Origin: Bradyrhizobium frederickii
GTDB lineage: Bacteria > Pseudomonadota > Alphaproteobacteria > Rhizobiales > Xanthobacteraceae
Assembly (NCBI RefSeq): GCF_004570865.1
Contig: NZ_SPQS01000013.1
Location: forward strand, 124,001-188,000
Direction: 5' to 3'
Length of the DNA stretch: 64,000 bases
The stretch's first letter is position 1, and each line of letters starts with the position of its first letter. The position numbers were made by a program, and so were the translations under genes. Shown here one piece after another: positions 43,979 through 53,054 of the stretch. The notes beneath the pieces are model-generated. The model searched no databases. It saw nothing but the letters and a program-made list of their open reading frames with translations, and was not told the DNA's origin.

Positions 43979-45343
43979 CTATTGGCCCGCCGTCGAGGAC
44001 AGCAACGGCGACCAGGCCGGGTCGGAGGCGAAGCCCGGCGTCGGCACCTTGAGCTCGTTGCGACCGGAGATGTCGACGCTGTACAGCGAGGGCCCGCCAT
44101 TGCCGCCGGGATCGCGGAAGAACATCAGCACGCGGCCGTTCGGGGAGAAGGTCGGACCTTCATTGTGGAAGCCGGAGGTCAGCAGCCGCTCGCCGGAGCC
44201 GTCGGGCTTCATGACGCCGATCGAGAACTGCCCGCCGCCTTGCCTGGTGAAGGCAATGTAGTCGCCCTTCGGCGACCACACCGGGGTCGAATAGCTGGCG
44301 TTGGTGTCGTCCTTGGAGAAGGAGATGCGCTGCGCCTGTCCTCCGCCCGCCGCCATCACGTAGATCTGCGACCGGCCGCCGCGATCGGACTCGAAGCAGA
44401 TGCGGGTGCCGTCCGGCGAGTAGGACGGAGAGGTGTCGATCGCCGGCGTGTCGGTGAGGCGCGTGGTCGAGCGCGAGCGCAGGTCCATCACGAACAGGTT
44501 GGAATTACCGCCCTGCTGCAGGCTCATGATGACGCGCTGGCCGTCCGGCGAGAAGCGCGGCGCGAAGGTCATGCCGGGGAAGTTGCCGACGATCTCGCGC
44601 TGGCCGGTCTCGATGTTGAAGAGATAGACCTTCGGATCGCCCTGGCCGAACTCCATATAGGTGATCTCTTGCGAGTTCGGCGAGAAGCGCGGCGTCAGCA
44701 CGAGGTCGGAGCCGCGGGTCAGATAGCGCACATTGGCGCCGTCCTGGTCCATCATCGCGAGCCGCTTGACGCGGCGCTCCTTCGGGCCGCTTTCGTCCAC
44801 GAACACCACGCGGCTGTCGAAATAGCCCTTCTCGCCGGTCATCCGCTCGTAGATCTGGTCGGAGATGATGTGGGCGATGCGGCGCCAATATTCCGGCGAG
44901 GTGAAATATTGCTGGCCGGCGAGCTGCTGGCCGGAGATCACGTCCCACAGGCGGAATTCGGCTTTCAGCCGGCCATCGGGCTGGCGCGTCATGCGGCCGG
45001 TGACGAGGGCCTGCGCGTTGAGGGTCTTCCAGTTCTGGAATTGCGGCGCGACGTCGATATTGCTGATGCGCTCGATGAAAGCGGCCTGGTCGATCGGGGC
45101 GAACAGGCCCGAACGCTTGAGATTGTTGGTGATGACTTGCGTGACGCCGTTGCCGACGTCGCCGTCCGACGGCGAGCCCGGCACGAAATTGCTGATCGCG
45201 ATCGGGATCGGCTGAAACTCAGTCGGATCGATACGAAGTCGCGGCTGGCCCTGCGCGAAGGCCTGTCCGCCCCCGAGCATCGCGAGCGTCGATCCGGTCA
45301 GGGTCATGAAGCGGCGGCGGTTCATCGATCGGACGTCATTCAT
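43979..45343 (-). CDS. tolB: Tol-Pal system protein TolB
   Basis: A 454-residue periplasmic protein. The N-terminal domain (residues 35-160) has DPTEFQPIPIAISNF. The C-terminal six-bladed beta-propeller has repeated blades such as RFSPNSQEITYMEF, FSPDGQRVIMSLQ, YSPDGTRICFES and WSPKGDYIAFTRQ, and ends with SGRNELKVPTPGFASDPAWSP. The N-terminus carries twin arginines (NRRRFMTLTG) and a hydrophobic stretch ending near QAFAQ, so export may use the Tat path. Starts at ATG 45343 or 45325 give the same signal peptide. It follows tolA on the same strand. Confidence 0.95.
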   Translation of the reverse strand: MNDVRSMNRRRFMTLTGSTLAMLGGGQAFAQGQPRLRIDPTEFQPIPIAISNFVPGSPSDGDVGNGVTQVITNNLKRSGLFAPIDQAAFIERISNIDVAPQFQNWKTLNAQALVTGRMTRQPDGRLKAEFRLWDVISGQQLAGQQYFTSPEYWRRIAHIISDQIYERMTGEKGYFDSRVVFVDESGPKERRVKRLAMMDQDGANVRYLTRGSDLVLTPRFSPNSQEITYMEFGQGDPKVYLFNIETGQREIVGNFPGMTFAPRFSPDGQRVIMSLQQGGNSNLFVMDLRSRSTTRLTDTPAIDTSPSYSPDGTRICFESDRGGRSQIYVMAAGGGQAQRISFSKDDTNASYSTPVWSPKGDYIAFTRQGGGQFSIGVMKPDGSGERLLTSGFHNEGPTFSPNGRVLMFFRDPGGNGGPSLYSVDISGRNELKVPTPGFASDPAWSPLLSSTAGQ

Positions 45344-45366
45344 TGCAAAGTTCTTTTGTTCGGATG

Positions 45367-46326
45367 TCACAACATATCTTTCAGGCCGAAAGTCATCGGA
45401 ATGAGCTTCCAGCTCTCGTACTGCTGCTTCGGCATGAACGAGTAGACCTGACACTGCACGATGGCGCGCTTGGCGCTCTCCGCCACCGCCTGCGCGATCG
45501 ACCGCGACGGTCCTCGCACCGCGACGACAATCGGCTCGGAGGCGAGCGATCCATCGATCTTCATGGGAATGTCGATGTCGGCCTCGTACTGATCGGCATC
45601 CTGGCCATTATAGGTGGGCGTGAAGCAGCGCTTGACCGCGCCCTGGAATGCACCGCGCCAGGTCGCGACGTTGTTGGCGGCAGTTCCCGTCGCCGATCCC
45701 AACGCGGCCGACGCATTCAGCGCGGAGCCAGTCAGCTCGTGCCGGGTCGCGGCACGCTTGTCGAGGTCGCGCTGGATCTGCGCGGGATCGAAGCTGCGCT
45801 CCTTGGGCTTCGGCTGCTGCTGCGGCTGCACCGCCGCAACCTTCTGCTCCACCGGCTTGGGCGGCGGCTTCTTGGTGTCCAGCTTCTTTTGCAGCTCGGC
45901 GATCGGATCTTCCTTGGCCGGATCAGGCTTCTTTTCCTGCGGCTTCGGCTCCTCTTTCGGCTTCGCTTCGGCGACCGGCTTCGGCGGCTCGGGCTTCTTC
46001 TCGACCGGCTTTTCGACGGGCTTTGGCGGCGGCTCGGGCTGCGAGTTGGTCTTGATCAGCTCTTTCTTCTCGGTGACCTTGCCGACGGCGTCTTCCTCGG
46101 GCTTGGGCTCCGCGATCTTCTCGACCTTCGGCTTCGGCTCTTCCTTCTTGCCGGTCTTCTGCCCGGCCATCATCTTGGCAAGCTGATCGGTGGAGATGAT
46201 GTCGACCGGCAGCGACTCCTCCGGCGCGATGTAGGCCTTGCTGCTGAAGGTGACGAGCCCCCATCCCAGCACGAGGACATGGAGGGCAATCGACGCAACG
46301 AGTGTCTTGTCGACGTTCACCTTCAC
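45367..46326 (-). CDS. tolA: Tol-Pal system protein TolA
   Basis: A 319-residue inner-membrane protein. One membrane helix (residues 8-27: ASIALHVLVLGWGLVTF) leads to a Lys/Glu/Pro-rich arm of about 150 residues that crosses the periplasm. The C-terminal domain III (residues 230-319) has AVKRCFTPTYNGQDADQYEADIDIPM and CQVYSFMPKQQYESWK, which should bind TolB and Pal. TolA transmits proton-motive force from TolQ-TolR to the outer membrane. Four bases separate it from tolR, and the operon order is tolQ-tolR-tolA-tolB. Confidence 0.93.
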   Translation of the reverse strand: MKVNVDKTLVASIALHVLVLGWGLVTFSSKAYIAPEESLPVDIISTDQLAKMMAGQKTGKKEEPKPKVEKIAEPKPEEDAVGKVTEKKELIKTNSQPEPPPKPVEKPVEKKPEPPKPVAEAKPKEEPKPQEKKPDPAKEDPIAELQKKLDTKKPPPKPVEQKVAAVQPQQQPKPKERSFDPAQIQRDLDKRAATRHELTGSALNASAALGSATGTAANNVATWRGAFQGAVKRCFTPTYNGQDADQYEADIDIPMKIDGSLASEPIVVAVRGPSRSIAQAVAESAKRAIVQCQVYSFMPKQQYESWKLIPMTFGLKDML

Positions 46327-46329
46327 GGC

Positions 46330-46779
46330 TTACCCCTGATCCGCTTCGGTGACGAGGGCGAGCTTCTTGAATCCGGCGCCGGACAACAGGCCCATCACCT
46401 TGGCCACCGTGCCGTAATCCGCCTTCTTGTCGGCGCGCAGATAGATGCGCTCCTCGAGGCCGCCGCGCGCGTCCGTGATCGCCTTCAGCTTGGGGATCAG
46501 CTCGTTGATTGCGATCTCGGAATCGTTGATGAACACCTTGCCCTTGATGTCGACCGACATCTGGATCGGCTTCTGGTCGTTGTTCTCGAGGCTCTTGGCG
46601 TGGGTCTGCGGCAGGTCGAGCGGCACGCCGACCGTGAGCATCGGCGCCGACACCATGAAGATGATGAGCAGCACCAGCATCACGTCGACCATGGGCGTGA
46701 CGTTGATCTCGGCCACGACAGGCTTGCGCCGGCCTCGGCGCCCGCCGCCGCCGGACGAACTCGCAACGTTCATCGCCAT
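46330..46779 (-). CDS. tolR: Tol-Pal system protein TolR
   Basis: A 149-residue ExbD/TolR-family protein. A Gly/Arg-rich start precedes INVTPMVDVMLVLLIIFMVSAPML (residues 27-50), which contains the membrane helix with the proton-binding Asp. The periplasmic part (55-145) forms the dimer that contacts peptidoglycan, with IQMSVDIKGKVFINDSEI and IYLRADKKADYGTVAKVMG. It works with TolQ as the proton channel. The gene is 43 bases after tolQ on the same strand. Confidence 0.96.
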   Translation of the reverse strand: MAMNVASSSGGGGRRGRRKPVVAEINVTPMVDVMLVLLIIFMVSAPMLTVGVPLDLPQTHAKSLENNDQKPIQMSVDIKGKVFINDSEIAINELIPKLKAITDARGGLEERIYLRADKKADYGTVAKVMGLLSGAGFKKLALVTEADQG

Positions 46780-46822
46780 GATCGTGTGCCCAAATTGCCC
46801 TTCACACTATACATGCCGCCGG

Positions 46823-47539
<717 letters not shown>

Positions 47540-48015
47540 AAGCAGCATCCTCTCAAGGCGATCGTTACCCGATGTGCCGGCCAGCAAATGGCTGCCGGTT
47601 CCCCAATGACCGCGCTAGAACCGGCGCGGCCGGCAAGCCCGCTCAAAGCCTTGTCTTTCTGGGGTGCAGGGGCTCGTCCAAAGCCGGCCGCCTGCATTCC
47701 CTGCCAAGATGTCAAAACTATGGGCCTTTGGCCCCGGGCCTTGACGGGCCTCGGCTTCGGGCTTTGGGCACGACTGTCCGCCCTTACCAGAGCCCGGCGT
47801 TGGTTAATGCGAGGTTACCAGGGGTGAATTGGGCTGCGGGAAAGGTAGGCGGGGCAGCGGGATGGCTGGGGGGCAGCCTGGCTGGTGCCCCCTGCGGGAA
47901 ATCGGCGCGGCTCAGCAGCGCATCGCCGAAGGGACGCTGCGCTGGGTCCGGGGGACCGGAATCCGTGCCTCGCGAGTGGGAGGAACCAGCCCCTGCCGCA
48001 ATAATTGACCGCGCG
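47540..48015. other. Intergenic region upstream of tolQ
   Basis: About 475 bases between tolQ and the CysE-like gene. It should hold the tolQ promoter. A partial CtrA-like sequence (TTAA-N7-TTAC, 47804-47818) is present about 265 bases from the tolQ start but lacks the last base of the consensus. I see no convincing gene on either strand, no clear hairpin and no RNA gene. Confidence 0.4.
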
Positions 48016-48783
48016 TCACGCCGCCGAGGCCGGCTCGGGGCAGTTGGTCAGCCGCGCGGGATTGCCGACGGCGGTGCAGCCGGCGGGCACGTTCGACGTC
48101 ACAACCGTATCGGCACCGATCTTGGCGAAATCGCCGATGCCGATATCGCCAAGGATGGTCGCGCCGGAGCCGATGAAGACGCCGCGGCCGATCCTCGGCG
48201 CGCGCGTCGGCAGTTCGCTGCTGCGGCCGATGCTGACATTCTGAAGGATGGTGACCGCGTCGCCGATCACGACATTGGCGCCGATCACGACGCCCGTGGC
48301 ATGATCGAGATAGACGGACGAGCCGATGCTGGCCGCCGGATGAATGCTGACCTGCAGGACGTTCGACGCCTCGTTCTGAAACAGCAGCGCCGCATCGCGC
48401 TGATCACGATGCCACAGCCAGTTCGAGACGCGCCAGGCTTGCAGCGCGACATAGCCTTTGAAAAGCAGCAGCGGCGCCAACAGGCCGGCGATGGCGGGAT
48501 CGTTGCGCACGATGGCCTGCAAGTCGCGGCCGGCCGCTTCGATCAGTTCCGGCGAAAATTGAAATGCGTCGCGGGAAAAGGCAGCGAAACGCGCTTGCTC
48601 GGCGGCGTTGCCGCCAAGCCTGCGCCCGATGAGATCGGCCAGAGCCGCCGCAAGGCCGTCATGGGCGAGGACGGCCCCGGCAAGCGACTTGCCGAAGACG
48701 GGATCGGATGCAGCCGCACGCTGCGCCTCGTCGCGGATCTGCTGCCAGAGGCGATCGTTCGTCGCGGTCAGAGCTGCCGTCAT
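48016..48783 (-). CDS. CysE-like hexapeptide acyltransferase lacking catalytic residues
   Basis: A 255-residue protein of the serine O-acetyltransferase family: a helical N-terminal half and a left-handed beta-helix with hexapeptide repeats (residues 155-240). VSIHPAASIGSSVYLDHATG keeps the catalytic-site His of DHATG. However, the Asp preceding IHP in E. coli CysE (VDIHP) is Ser here, and the second His (DRHPKI) is Ala here (TRAPRI), while the GGTGK loop is absent. So it is probably not an ordinary serine acetyltransferase, and another acyl acceptor or a loss of function is possible. Divergent from a desaturase gene. Confidence 0.7.
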   Translation of the reverse strand: MTAALTATNDRLWQQIRDEAQRAAASDPVFGKSLAGAVLAHDGLAAALADLIGRRLGGNAAEQARFAAFSRDAFQFSPELIEAAGRDLQAIVRNDPAIAGLLAPLLLFKGYVALQAWRVSNWLWHRDQRDAALLFQNEASNVLQVSIHPAASIGSSVYLDHATGVVIGANVVIGDAVTILQNVSIGRSSELPTRAPRIGRGVFIGSGATILGDIGIGDFAKIGADTVVTSNVPAGCTAVGNPARLTNCPEPASAA

Positions 48784-49102
48784 CGCCGCCTCCGGGGTTT
48801 CGGGCCTGCTTCAAGTCTCAAACATAGTCCGCGCGCCCCCTGCGCGCCATGCCGCAGGCGGAGCGGCGCGACCTGAGCAGCATGCCGCAGCTCCCCGTGA
48901 GGCTACGAGCTTGCATGCCAGGCATCCGCAACCATATAGTCAGTCGAATCTTCGGCCGATGCTGCTTTGGCCGGGATGTCCATGCAAAGCAGCTCGTTCG
49001 AGCCCCGCGGTGGTCCGCCATCCGCGGGTTTTTCGTACCCCGGCGGCCCTCGCTGCTGCCGACACGAATCCCGCATCCCAATACCTGAGGTCACACCAAG
49101 AC
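48784..49102. other. Intergenic region between divergent CysE-like and desaturase genes
   Basis: About 319 bases that must hold two divergent promoters. An open frame crosses this region ahead of the desaturase ATG, but its composition is unlike the enzyme and I treat it as non-coding. No clear promoter boxes or hairpins were found. Confidence 0.4.
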
Positions 49103-50266
49103 ATGTCGCCTAACGCGCCCGCCGACGACCACCACGACGACATCATGTATCCCTCGGCCGTGCCGTTCCTGCTGGTCCATCTCGGCTGCGTTGCGGCGAT
49201 CTGGTCGGGCGTCACGTGGCAGGCCGTCGCAATCTGCATCTCGTTGTACATCGCGCGGATGTTCGGCATCGGCGCCGGCTACCATCGCTATTTCTCGCAT
49301 CGGGCATTCGCGACCAGCCGGGTGTTTCAATTCATCCTGGCGTGCCTCGCGCAAAGCAGCGCGCAAAAGAGCGTGTTGTGGTGGGCGGCCAAGCATCGGC
49401 ACCATCATCTGCATTCCGACACCGAGATCGACGTGCATTCGCCGCGTCATCGCGGCTTCGTGTACAGCCATCTCGGCTGGATCTTTTACCGCCGGCACGA
49501 TGCGACCGACCTCGTCAAGGTCTCCGATCTCGCGGCCTATCCGGAGCTGATGTGGCTGCATCGGCTCGAGCTGCTGCCGGCTGTTGTGCTTGCGTCGCTC
49601 TGCTTCCTGGTTGCGGGATGGTCGGGTCTGGTGGTCGGCTTCCTGTGGAGCACGGTGCTGCTCTATCACGCGACCTTCTGCATCAATTCGCTCGCCCATG
49701 TGCACGGGCGCAAGCGCTATGTGACCGGCGACGATTCCCGCAACAACTGGCTGCTGGCGCTCTTCACCCTGGGTGAAGGCTGGCACAACAACCATCACGC
49801 CTACCAGAGCAGCGTGCGACAGGGTTTTCGCTGGTGGGAGATCGACGTCACCTACTACGTCCTGAAAGCGTTGTCCTGGCTCGGAATCGTGTGGAACATG
49901 AAAGCGCCGCCCGAACAGGTGCTGCGCAACGAGCAGCCGCTCGGCGCCCGGGTCATCAATCGGGCGGCCATCGAGCTCGCCGAACGGTTCGATGCACAGA
50001 AGCTGGCGCAAGCGATCTCATCGGCGCGGCGTCGGGCCGATCTCGCCCAGCTGCAACTGCCGACGCTGCACGACATCCTCAATCGCGCGCATGAGAGCGT
50101 CGATGCACTGGCGCATCTGCATCTGCCGAAGATCCCGACCCGCGAAGAGTTTCTCGCCGAGGCCAAGGCGATCTTCGCGCGAACACGATCGCTCAACGAA
50201 ATCGTGGATCACGCCTACGAGCACTTCCTGGCTTCGGTTCACGCCCAGCTCGTGACAGTGCGCTGA
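49103..50266 (+). CDS. Membrane-bound acyl-CoA/lipid desaturase
   Basis: A 387-residue membrane desaturase, likely delta-9-type. The three histidine boxes that hold the di-iron centre are HRYFSH (near residue 58), KHRHHH (near residue 98) and WHNNHHAY (near residue 231). Four or so membrane helices surround them. The GYHRYFSHRAF start of the first box is typical of acyl-CoA desaturases. A C-terminal extension of about 100 helical residues (ERFDAQKLAQAISSARRRA onward) follows the last box. The start at ATG 49103 (MSPNAPADDHHDD) gives a soluble, charged N-terminus. No gene is close downstream on the same strand. Confidence 0.92.
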   Translation: MSPNAPADDHHDDIMYPSAVPFLLVHLGCVAAIWSGVTWQAVAICISLYIARMFGIGAGYHRYFSHRAFATSRVFQFILACLAQSSAQKSVLWWAAKHRHHHLHSDTEIDVHSPRHRGFVYSHLGWIFYRRHDATDLVKVSDLAAYPELMWLHRLELLPAVVLASLCFLVAGWSGLVVGFLWSTVLLYHATFCINSLAHVHGRKRYVTGDDSRNNWLLALFTLGEGWHNNHHAYQSSVRQGFRWWEIDVTYYVLKALSWLGIVWNMKAPPEQVLRNEQPLGARVINRAAIELAERFDAQKLAQAISSARRRADLAQLQLPTLHDILNRAHESVDALAHLHLPKIPTREEFLAEAKAIFARTRSLNEIVDHAYEHFLASVHAQLVTVR

Positions 50267-50324
50267 ACTCTCGGGGTCATGCGCCTTCTATCAAACGGGT
50301 CTCAGGGCTGTGCCCACGCTCCCC

Positions 50325-50365
50325 CAAAACCAAACCGCCCGCCTGCGGGTTGCGCAGACGGGCGG
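50325..50365 (-). terminator. Terminator after the DUF2852 gene
   Basis: On the minus strand, arms of seven bases (CCGCCCG and CGGGCGG) enclose an inner five-base stem (CTGCG/CGCAG), followed by TTTGGTTTTGG. It lies 63 bases after the DUF2852 stop, between convergent genes, and could also slow transcription from the desaturase side. Confidence 0.75.
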
Positions 50366-50427
50366 CTCGGGGCCATCAGGACTTTGGGGGCATGCGCCTG
50401 AAGGCTTTGAGAGGTCAGGCTTGAAGG

Positions 50428-50919
50428 TCAGCCCTGCTGCTGGTCAGTCGGCGGCGGGGTCGGACGCGTCTTGTGCTGCGCCATGAACTGGTCGAACTCT
50501 TCCTTGTCCTTGGCGTGACGCAGACGGTCGAGGAAGTTCCTGAACTCGACCTGCTCTTCCTCGAGCCGGCGCAGCGTTTCAGAGCGGTACTCGTCGAAGG
50601 CACGGTTGCCGGAGGACGGCGGGCCGAAGCCAAAGCCGAAGCCACTGCGCTCCATGCGGCCGCGCATGCGGTCCATCTTGTACTGCATCCGCTCCATCTT
50701 GTTCTGCCAGCGATCCTGGCTGCTCCAGCACGACATTCTTCTGCTCCCGAGTGTGAAAAAGAGAAGGGCAAGTCCGATCGGCCACCAGATGATGAAGCCG
50801 AGGATGGTCACGGCGATCCAGCCGGGATGCCAGGGCGTGTCCAGCATCCGGGGGCGCTCGTACTGTTGGTATTGATCCGAGGGGCCGCGCCATCGATTGA
50901 CATCAGCGGTGTAGGCCAT
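50428..50919 (-). CDS. DUF2852 membrane protein
   Basis: A 163-residue protein with one membrane helix (residues 32-57: GWIAVTILGFIIWWPIGLALLFFTLGS), a Met-rich region with WQNKMERMQYKMDRMRGRMERSG, and a helical cytoplasmic C-terminus with DEYRSETLRRLEEEQVEFR. This is the DUF2852 pattern. Function is unknown. A perfect palindrome at 50955-50973 lies 36 bases upstream of its start. The neighbouring TetR gene, upstream on the same strand, also has a matching half-site, which suggests regulation by that repressor. Confidence 0.88.
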   Translation of the reverse strand: MAYTADVNRWRGPSDQYQQYERPRMLDTPWHPGWIAVTILGFIIWWPIGLALLFFTLGSRRMSCWSSQDRWQNKMERMQYKMDRMRGRMERSGFGFGFGPPSSGNRAFDEYRSETLRRLEEEQVEFRNFLDRLRHAKDKEEFDQFMAQHKTRPTPPPTDQQQG

Positions 50920-50954
50920 TTCCCATCTCCATCACGGCACCTGCGCCGTTGTGA

Positions 50955-50973
50955 ATGTAAATAACATTTACAT
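50955..50973. promoter_or_regulatory. Operator-like palindrome upstream of the DUF2852 gene
   Basis: ATGTAAAT-AAC-ATTTACAT is a perfect 8-base palindrome with a 3-base centre, 36 bases before the DUF2852 ATG. TTTACAT also occurs at the TetR gene start (51791), so it is probably the repressor binding site. Confidence 0.65.
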
Positions 50974-51039
50974 AGCTAGACCATCCACGGATTTTGTCAA
51001 GCTGGCCGCAAGACACGCCCGCGTGATTATTGCGTCACT

Positions 51040-51780
51040 TTATTTCGGCTTGCCCCAGGGGCCCCCGGGCGGCACACCGGAACCGGAGGAGGCCTCCGGT
51101 GGCACCGGCGGCGGCTCGGCGCCTTTCGCCGGCGGACGGCGATCGGTCGGGAAGCCGAGACCGCGCAGATAAATCAGCACCTCGGCCTCGAGCAGCTCGT
51201 CCGGAGACATCGGCAGTTTTCGTCGCGCGGCGTCGCCACGGGAGAAGAGCGAAGCCACGCCGTGCGCCATGGTCCAGATGTGCAGCGCCATCATCATCGC
51301 CGGCGGCCGCGGCATGCCGGGTGGCGCAAGCGCTGCAAGCCGCTCGGCTGCCGCGCGAATGATGTTGAACGCACGTTCGCTCGCGGCCTGCAGCGCCGGA
51401 TTGACATCGACCGGCAGACCGGACTCGAACATCGCATTGTAGAAGGCCGGCTCCTCGCGGGCGAAGGCGAGATAGGCCTTGCCGACGCGTTCGAACGCGG
51501 TGACCGTGTCGGGACGCCCGTCGTCCCAGGCCGCGGTCAGGCGCGCCTCGAATTGCTCGAAGCCGCGCTGGGCAATCGAGGACAGCAGCTCGTCACGGTC
51601 GCGGAAATGCCGGTAGGGCGCCGCCGCGCTGACGCCGGCCATGCGTGCGGCATCGGCGAAGGTGAAGCCGGCGGCGCCCTTCTCGGCGATCAGCCCGAGA
51701 GCGGCCTGCAACAGGGCCTCCTTCAGATTGCCGTGGTGATAGCCGCGCTCGGCGCGGCGCTGTTCCTTGCGCCAGCTCAT
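51040..51780 (-). CDS. TetR-family regulator with WHG-type C-terminal domain
   Basis: A 246-residue repressor. The HTH domain (residues 15-60) has ALGLIAEKGAAGFTFADAARMAGVSAAAPYRHFRDRDEL, split into the usual helices. The C-terminal domain, with YLAFAREEPAFYNAMFESGL and ALHIWTMAHGVASLF, resembles the WHG/TetR_C_33 group. The tail after residue 220 is Pro/Gly-rich. It is likely autoregulated through the palindrome overlapping its start and may control the DUF2852 gene. Confidence 0.88.
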   Translation of the reverse strand: MSWRKEQRRAERGYHHGNLKEALLQAALGLIAEKGAAGFTFADAARMAGVSAAAPYRHFRDRDELLSSIAQRGFEQFEARLTAAWDDGRPDTVTAFERVGKAYLAFAREEPAFYNAMFESGLPVDVNPALQAASERAFNIIRAAAERLAALAPPGMPRPPAMMMALHIWTMAHGVASLFSRGDAARRKLPMSPDELLEAEVLIYLRGLGFPTDRRPPAKGAEPPPVPPEASSGSGVPPGGPWGKPK

Positions 51781-51801
51781 GTGAACGAGCTTTACATGAG
51801 C
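51775..51801. promoter_or_regulatory. Inverted repeat overlapping the TetR start codon
   Basis: Exact arms GCTCATGT (51775-51782) and ACATGAGC (51794-51801) are separated by 11 bases, the first arm overlapping the ATG. The right arm is part of TTTACATGAG, which shares the half-site of the palindrome at 50955. Confidence 0.5.
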
Positions 51802-51957
51802 CCGGCGTGAAGGTCACTAGCGCGAGGCGGATTGGTTAACCCGTATTTTCACCGTCGTTCCAGGGCGATGCAAAGCCTCCAACCCTGGTGCTGCAATGGC
51901 GCACCAGGGAATCTCGGGATTTCGGGTCAAGCCGCCCCGGAATGGCGATCGCGGAGA

Positions 51958-52323
51958 CTACATCTGCGGAATCGGCAAGACAGGCATGACCTCGATCGCC
52001 TCGCCCGGGAAGATCGCAAAATGCGGATGGTTCTCGAACAGCTTGGCGGCTTCCTCTTGCGAGGCAGCGCGCACCACCGTGAAGCCGGTCAGTGCGTTGC
52101 TGATCTCGGTGATGCCGCTTCCGTCGATCCTGCGGGTCTTGCCGAGCGGGCCGCCCAGATCGACGATGACGTCCTTGTGCTTCTCGACCCAGCCATGCCA
52201 GGCGGCCATGCCCTCGCGCTCTTTTGCCTTCCGTTCGGCCTCGGGCATCGCGTGCCAGGCCTTCATCTTTTCGCCGCTCATGCTGCCGAGATAGACGGCG
52301 AGGAATTTGTGTTCGGTGCTCAT
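51958..52323 (-). CDS. YCII-family protein
   Basis: A 121-residue YCII/DGPF-type small protein with an alpha/beta ferredoxin-like fold. FLAVYLGSM near the start, VIVDLGGPLGKT near residue 52 and NALTGFTVVRAASQEEAAKLFENH near residue 75 match family elements, although the DGPF motif is changed (GGPL). These proteins are often encoded beside ECF sigma factors, and one is at 56476-57750. GGAGAG is four bases before the ATG. It follows a second YCII gene by 57 bases on the same strand, so the two may be cotranscribed. Confidence 0.85.
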   Translation of the reverse strand: MSTEHKFLAVYLGSMSGEKMKAWHAMPEAERKAKEREGMAAWHGWVEKHKDVIVDLGGPLGKTRRIDGSGITEISNALTGFTVVRAASQEEAAKLFENHPHFAIFPGEAIEVMPVLPIPQM

Positions 52324-52380
52324 CGGTCTCTCCTTTGATGATATGTTGACGCCAGCCGCAATCTGATCGCGACCGCGCCG

Positions 52381-52785
52381 CTACGTCTTCAGGTCGCCGA
52401 AACCGGCCGCGGCGGCCTGCACGTCAGGCGGAAAGTCGGCCAGCTCCTGCACCTGCCGGATCTCGATGATTTCGTTCGGCGACGCCGGGCACTGCTTTGC
52501 CCAGGCAATCGCCTCGGCCCGCGAGGCAACCTCGATCATCCAATACCCGCCCAGGACTTCCTTGGCCTCGGCGAATGGGCCGTCGGTGACAATGGGCGCG
52601 CCGGTCGCAAACGAAACCCGAGCGCCCATCGAGGGCGGATGCAGGCCGTCGAGCGTGATCAGCACGCCCGCATCCTTCAGCGCCTCGTTGTAGCGCATCA
52701 TCGCCGCGACCCGCTCGGGATCGAGCTGGACGTCCGGCGGCGCGGTTTCGTAACCGAGCGGGATCATCAGCATCATGAATCGCAT
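52381..52785 (-). CDS. YCII-family protein with DGPF motif
   Basis: A 134-residue YCII-family protein. The family motif is VTDGPFAEAKEVLGGYWMIEVASRAEA near residue 65, and the start MRFMMLMIPLGYET is typical. AMMRYNEALKDAGVLITLDGLHPP supplies the conserved helix and strand. DGPF proteins have unknown biochemical roles and often belong to ECF42-type sigma regulons. A perfect TGTCGG-N17-CGTC promoter lies 135 bases upstream (52920-52946), the same pattern as before two other genes of the cluster. AAGGAC precedes the ATG. Confidence 0.88.
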   Translation of the reverse strand: MRFMMLMIPLGYETAPPDVQLDPERVAAMMRYNEALKDAGVLITLDGLHPPSMGARVSFATGAPIVTDGPFAEAKEVLGGYWMIEVASRAEAIAWAKQCPASPNEIIEIRQVQELADFPPDVQAAAAGFGDLKT

Positions 52786-52919
52786 GGAATGTCCTTGTTC
52801 TTCCTCGTCGTTTCCCTAGGCGCCGAAAGGCGCATGCCCGGGATGACGGCAGATTTGCGCCCGCCGCCTGCGCGTAACGTTCCTCGTGCGCGGGCCAAGC
52901 TGGCCGCGCTCCCCTGCAA

Positions 52920-52946
52920 GACGAACGATCTCTGCCGGAACCGACA
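52920..52946 (-). promoter_or_regulatory. ECF-type promoter upstream of the YCII pair
   Basis: On the minus strand TGTCGG (52946-52941), 17 bases, then CGTC (52923-52920). It is 135 bases from the YCII ATG at 52785. The same pattern with the same spacing is found at 56406-56432 and 58144-58170. It resembles the ECF42 consensus TGTCGA and CG(A/T)C as I recall it. Confidence 0.7.
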
Positions 52947-53054
52947 TTGGGACAGGAATTATTTTGGGCGGCCAGGTTCCTCATCGAGACCAAAGCGCAG
53001 TAAAAGGAATCCCGCGCTCGCGCGACCAATTTTCGACAAAGGACCGATCAGCCG

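Noticed and set aside
47804..47818. CtrA-like sequence upstream of tolQ
   Set aside because: TTAA-N7-TTAC lacks the final base, and it is about 265 bases from the tolQ start. Too weak to claim.
48608..49102. A plus-strand frame that would extend the desaturase upstream over the CysE-like gene
   Set aside because: Its first 165 codons lie opposite the CysE-like gene and are Arg/Ser/Ala-rich. The enzyme-like sequence starts at ATG 49103, and the histidine boxes are spaced as in full-length family members from there.
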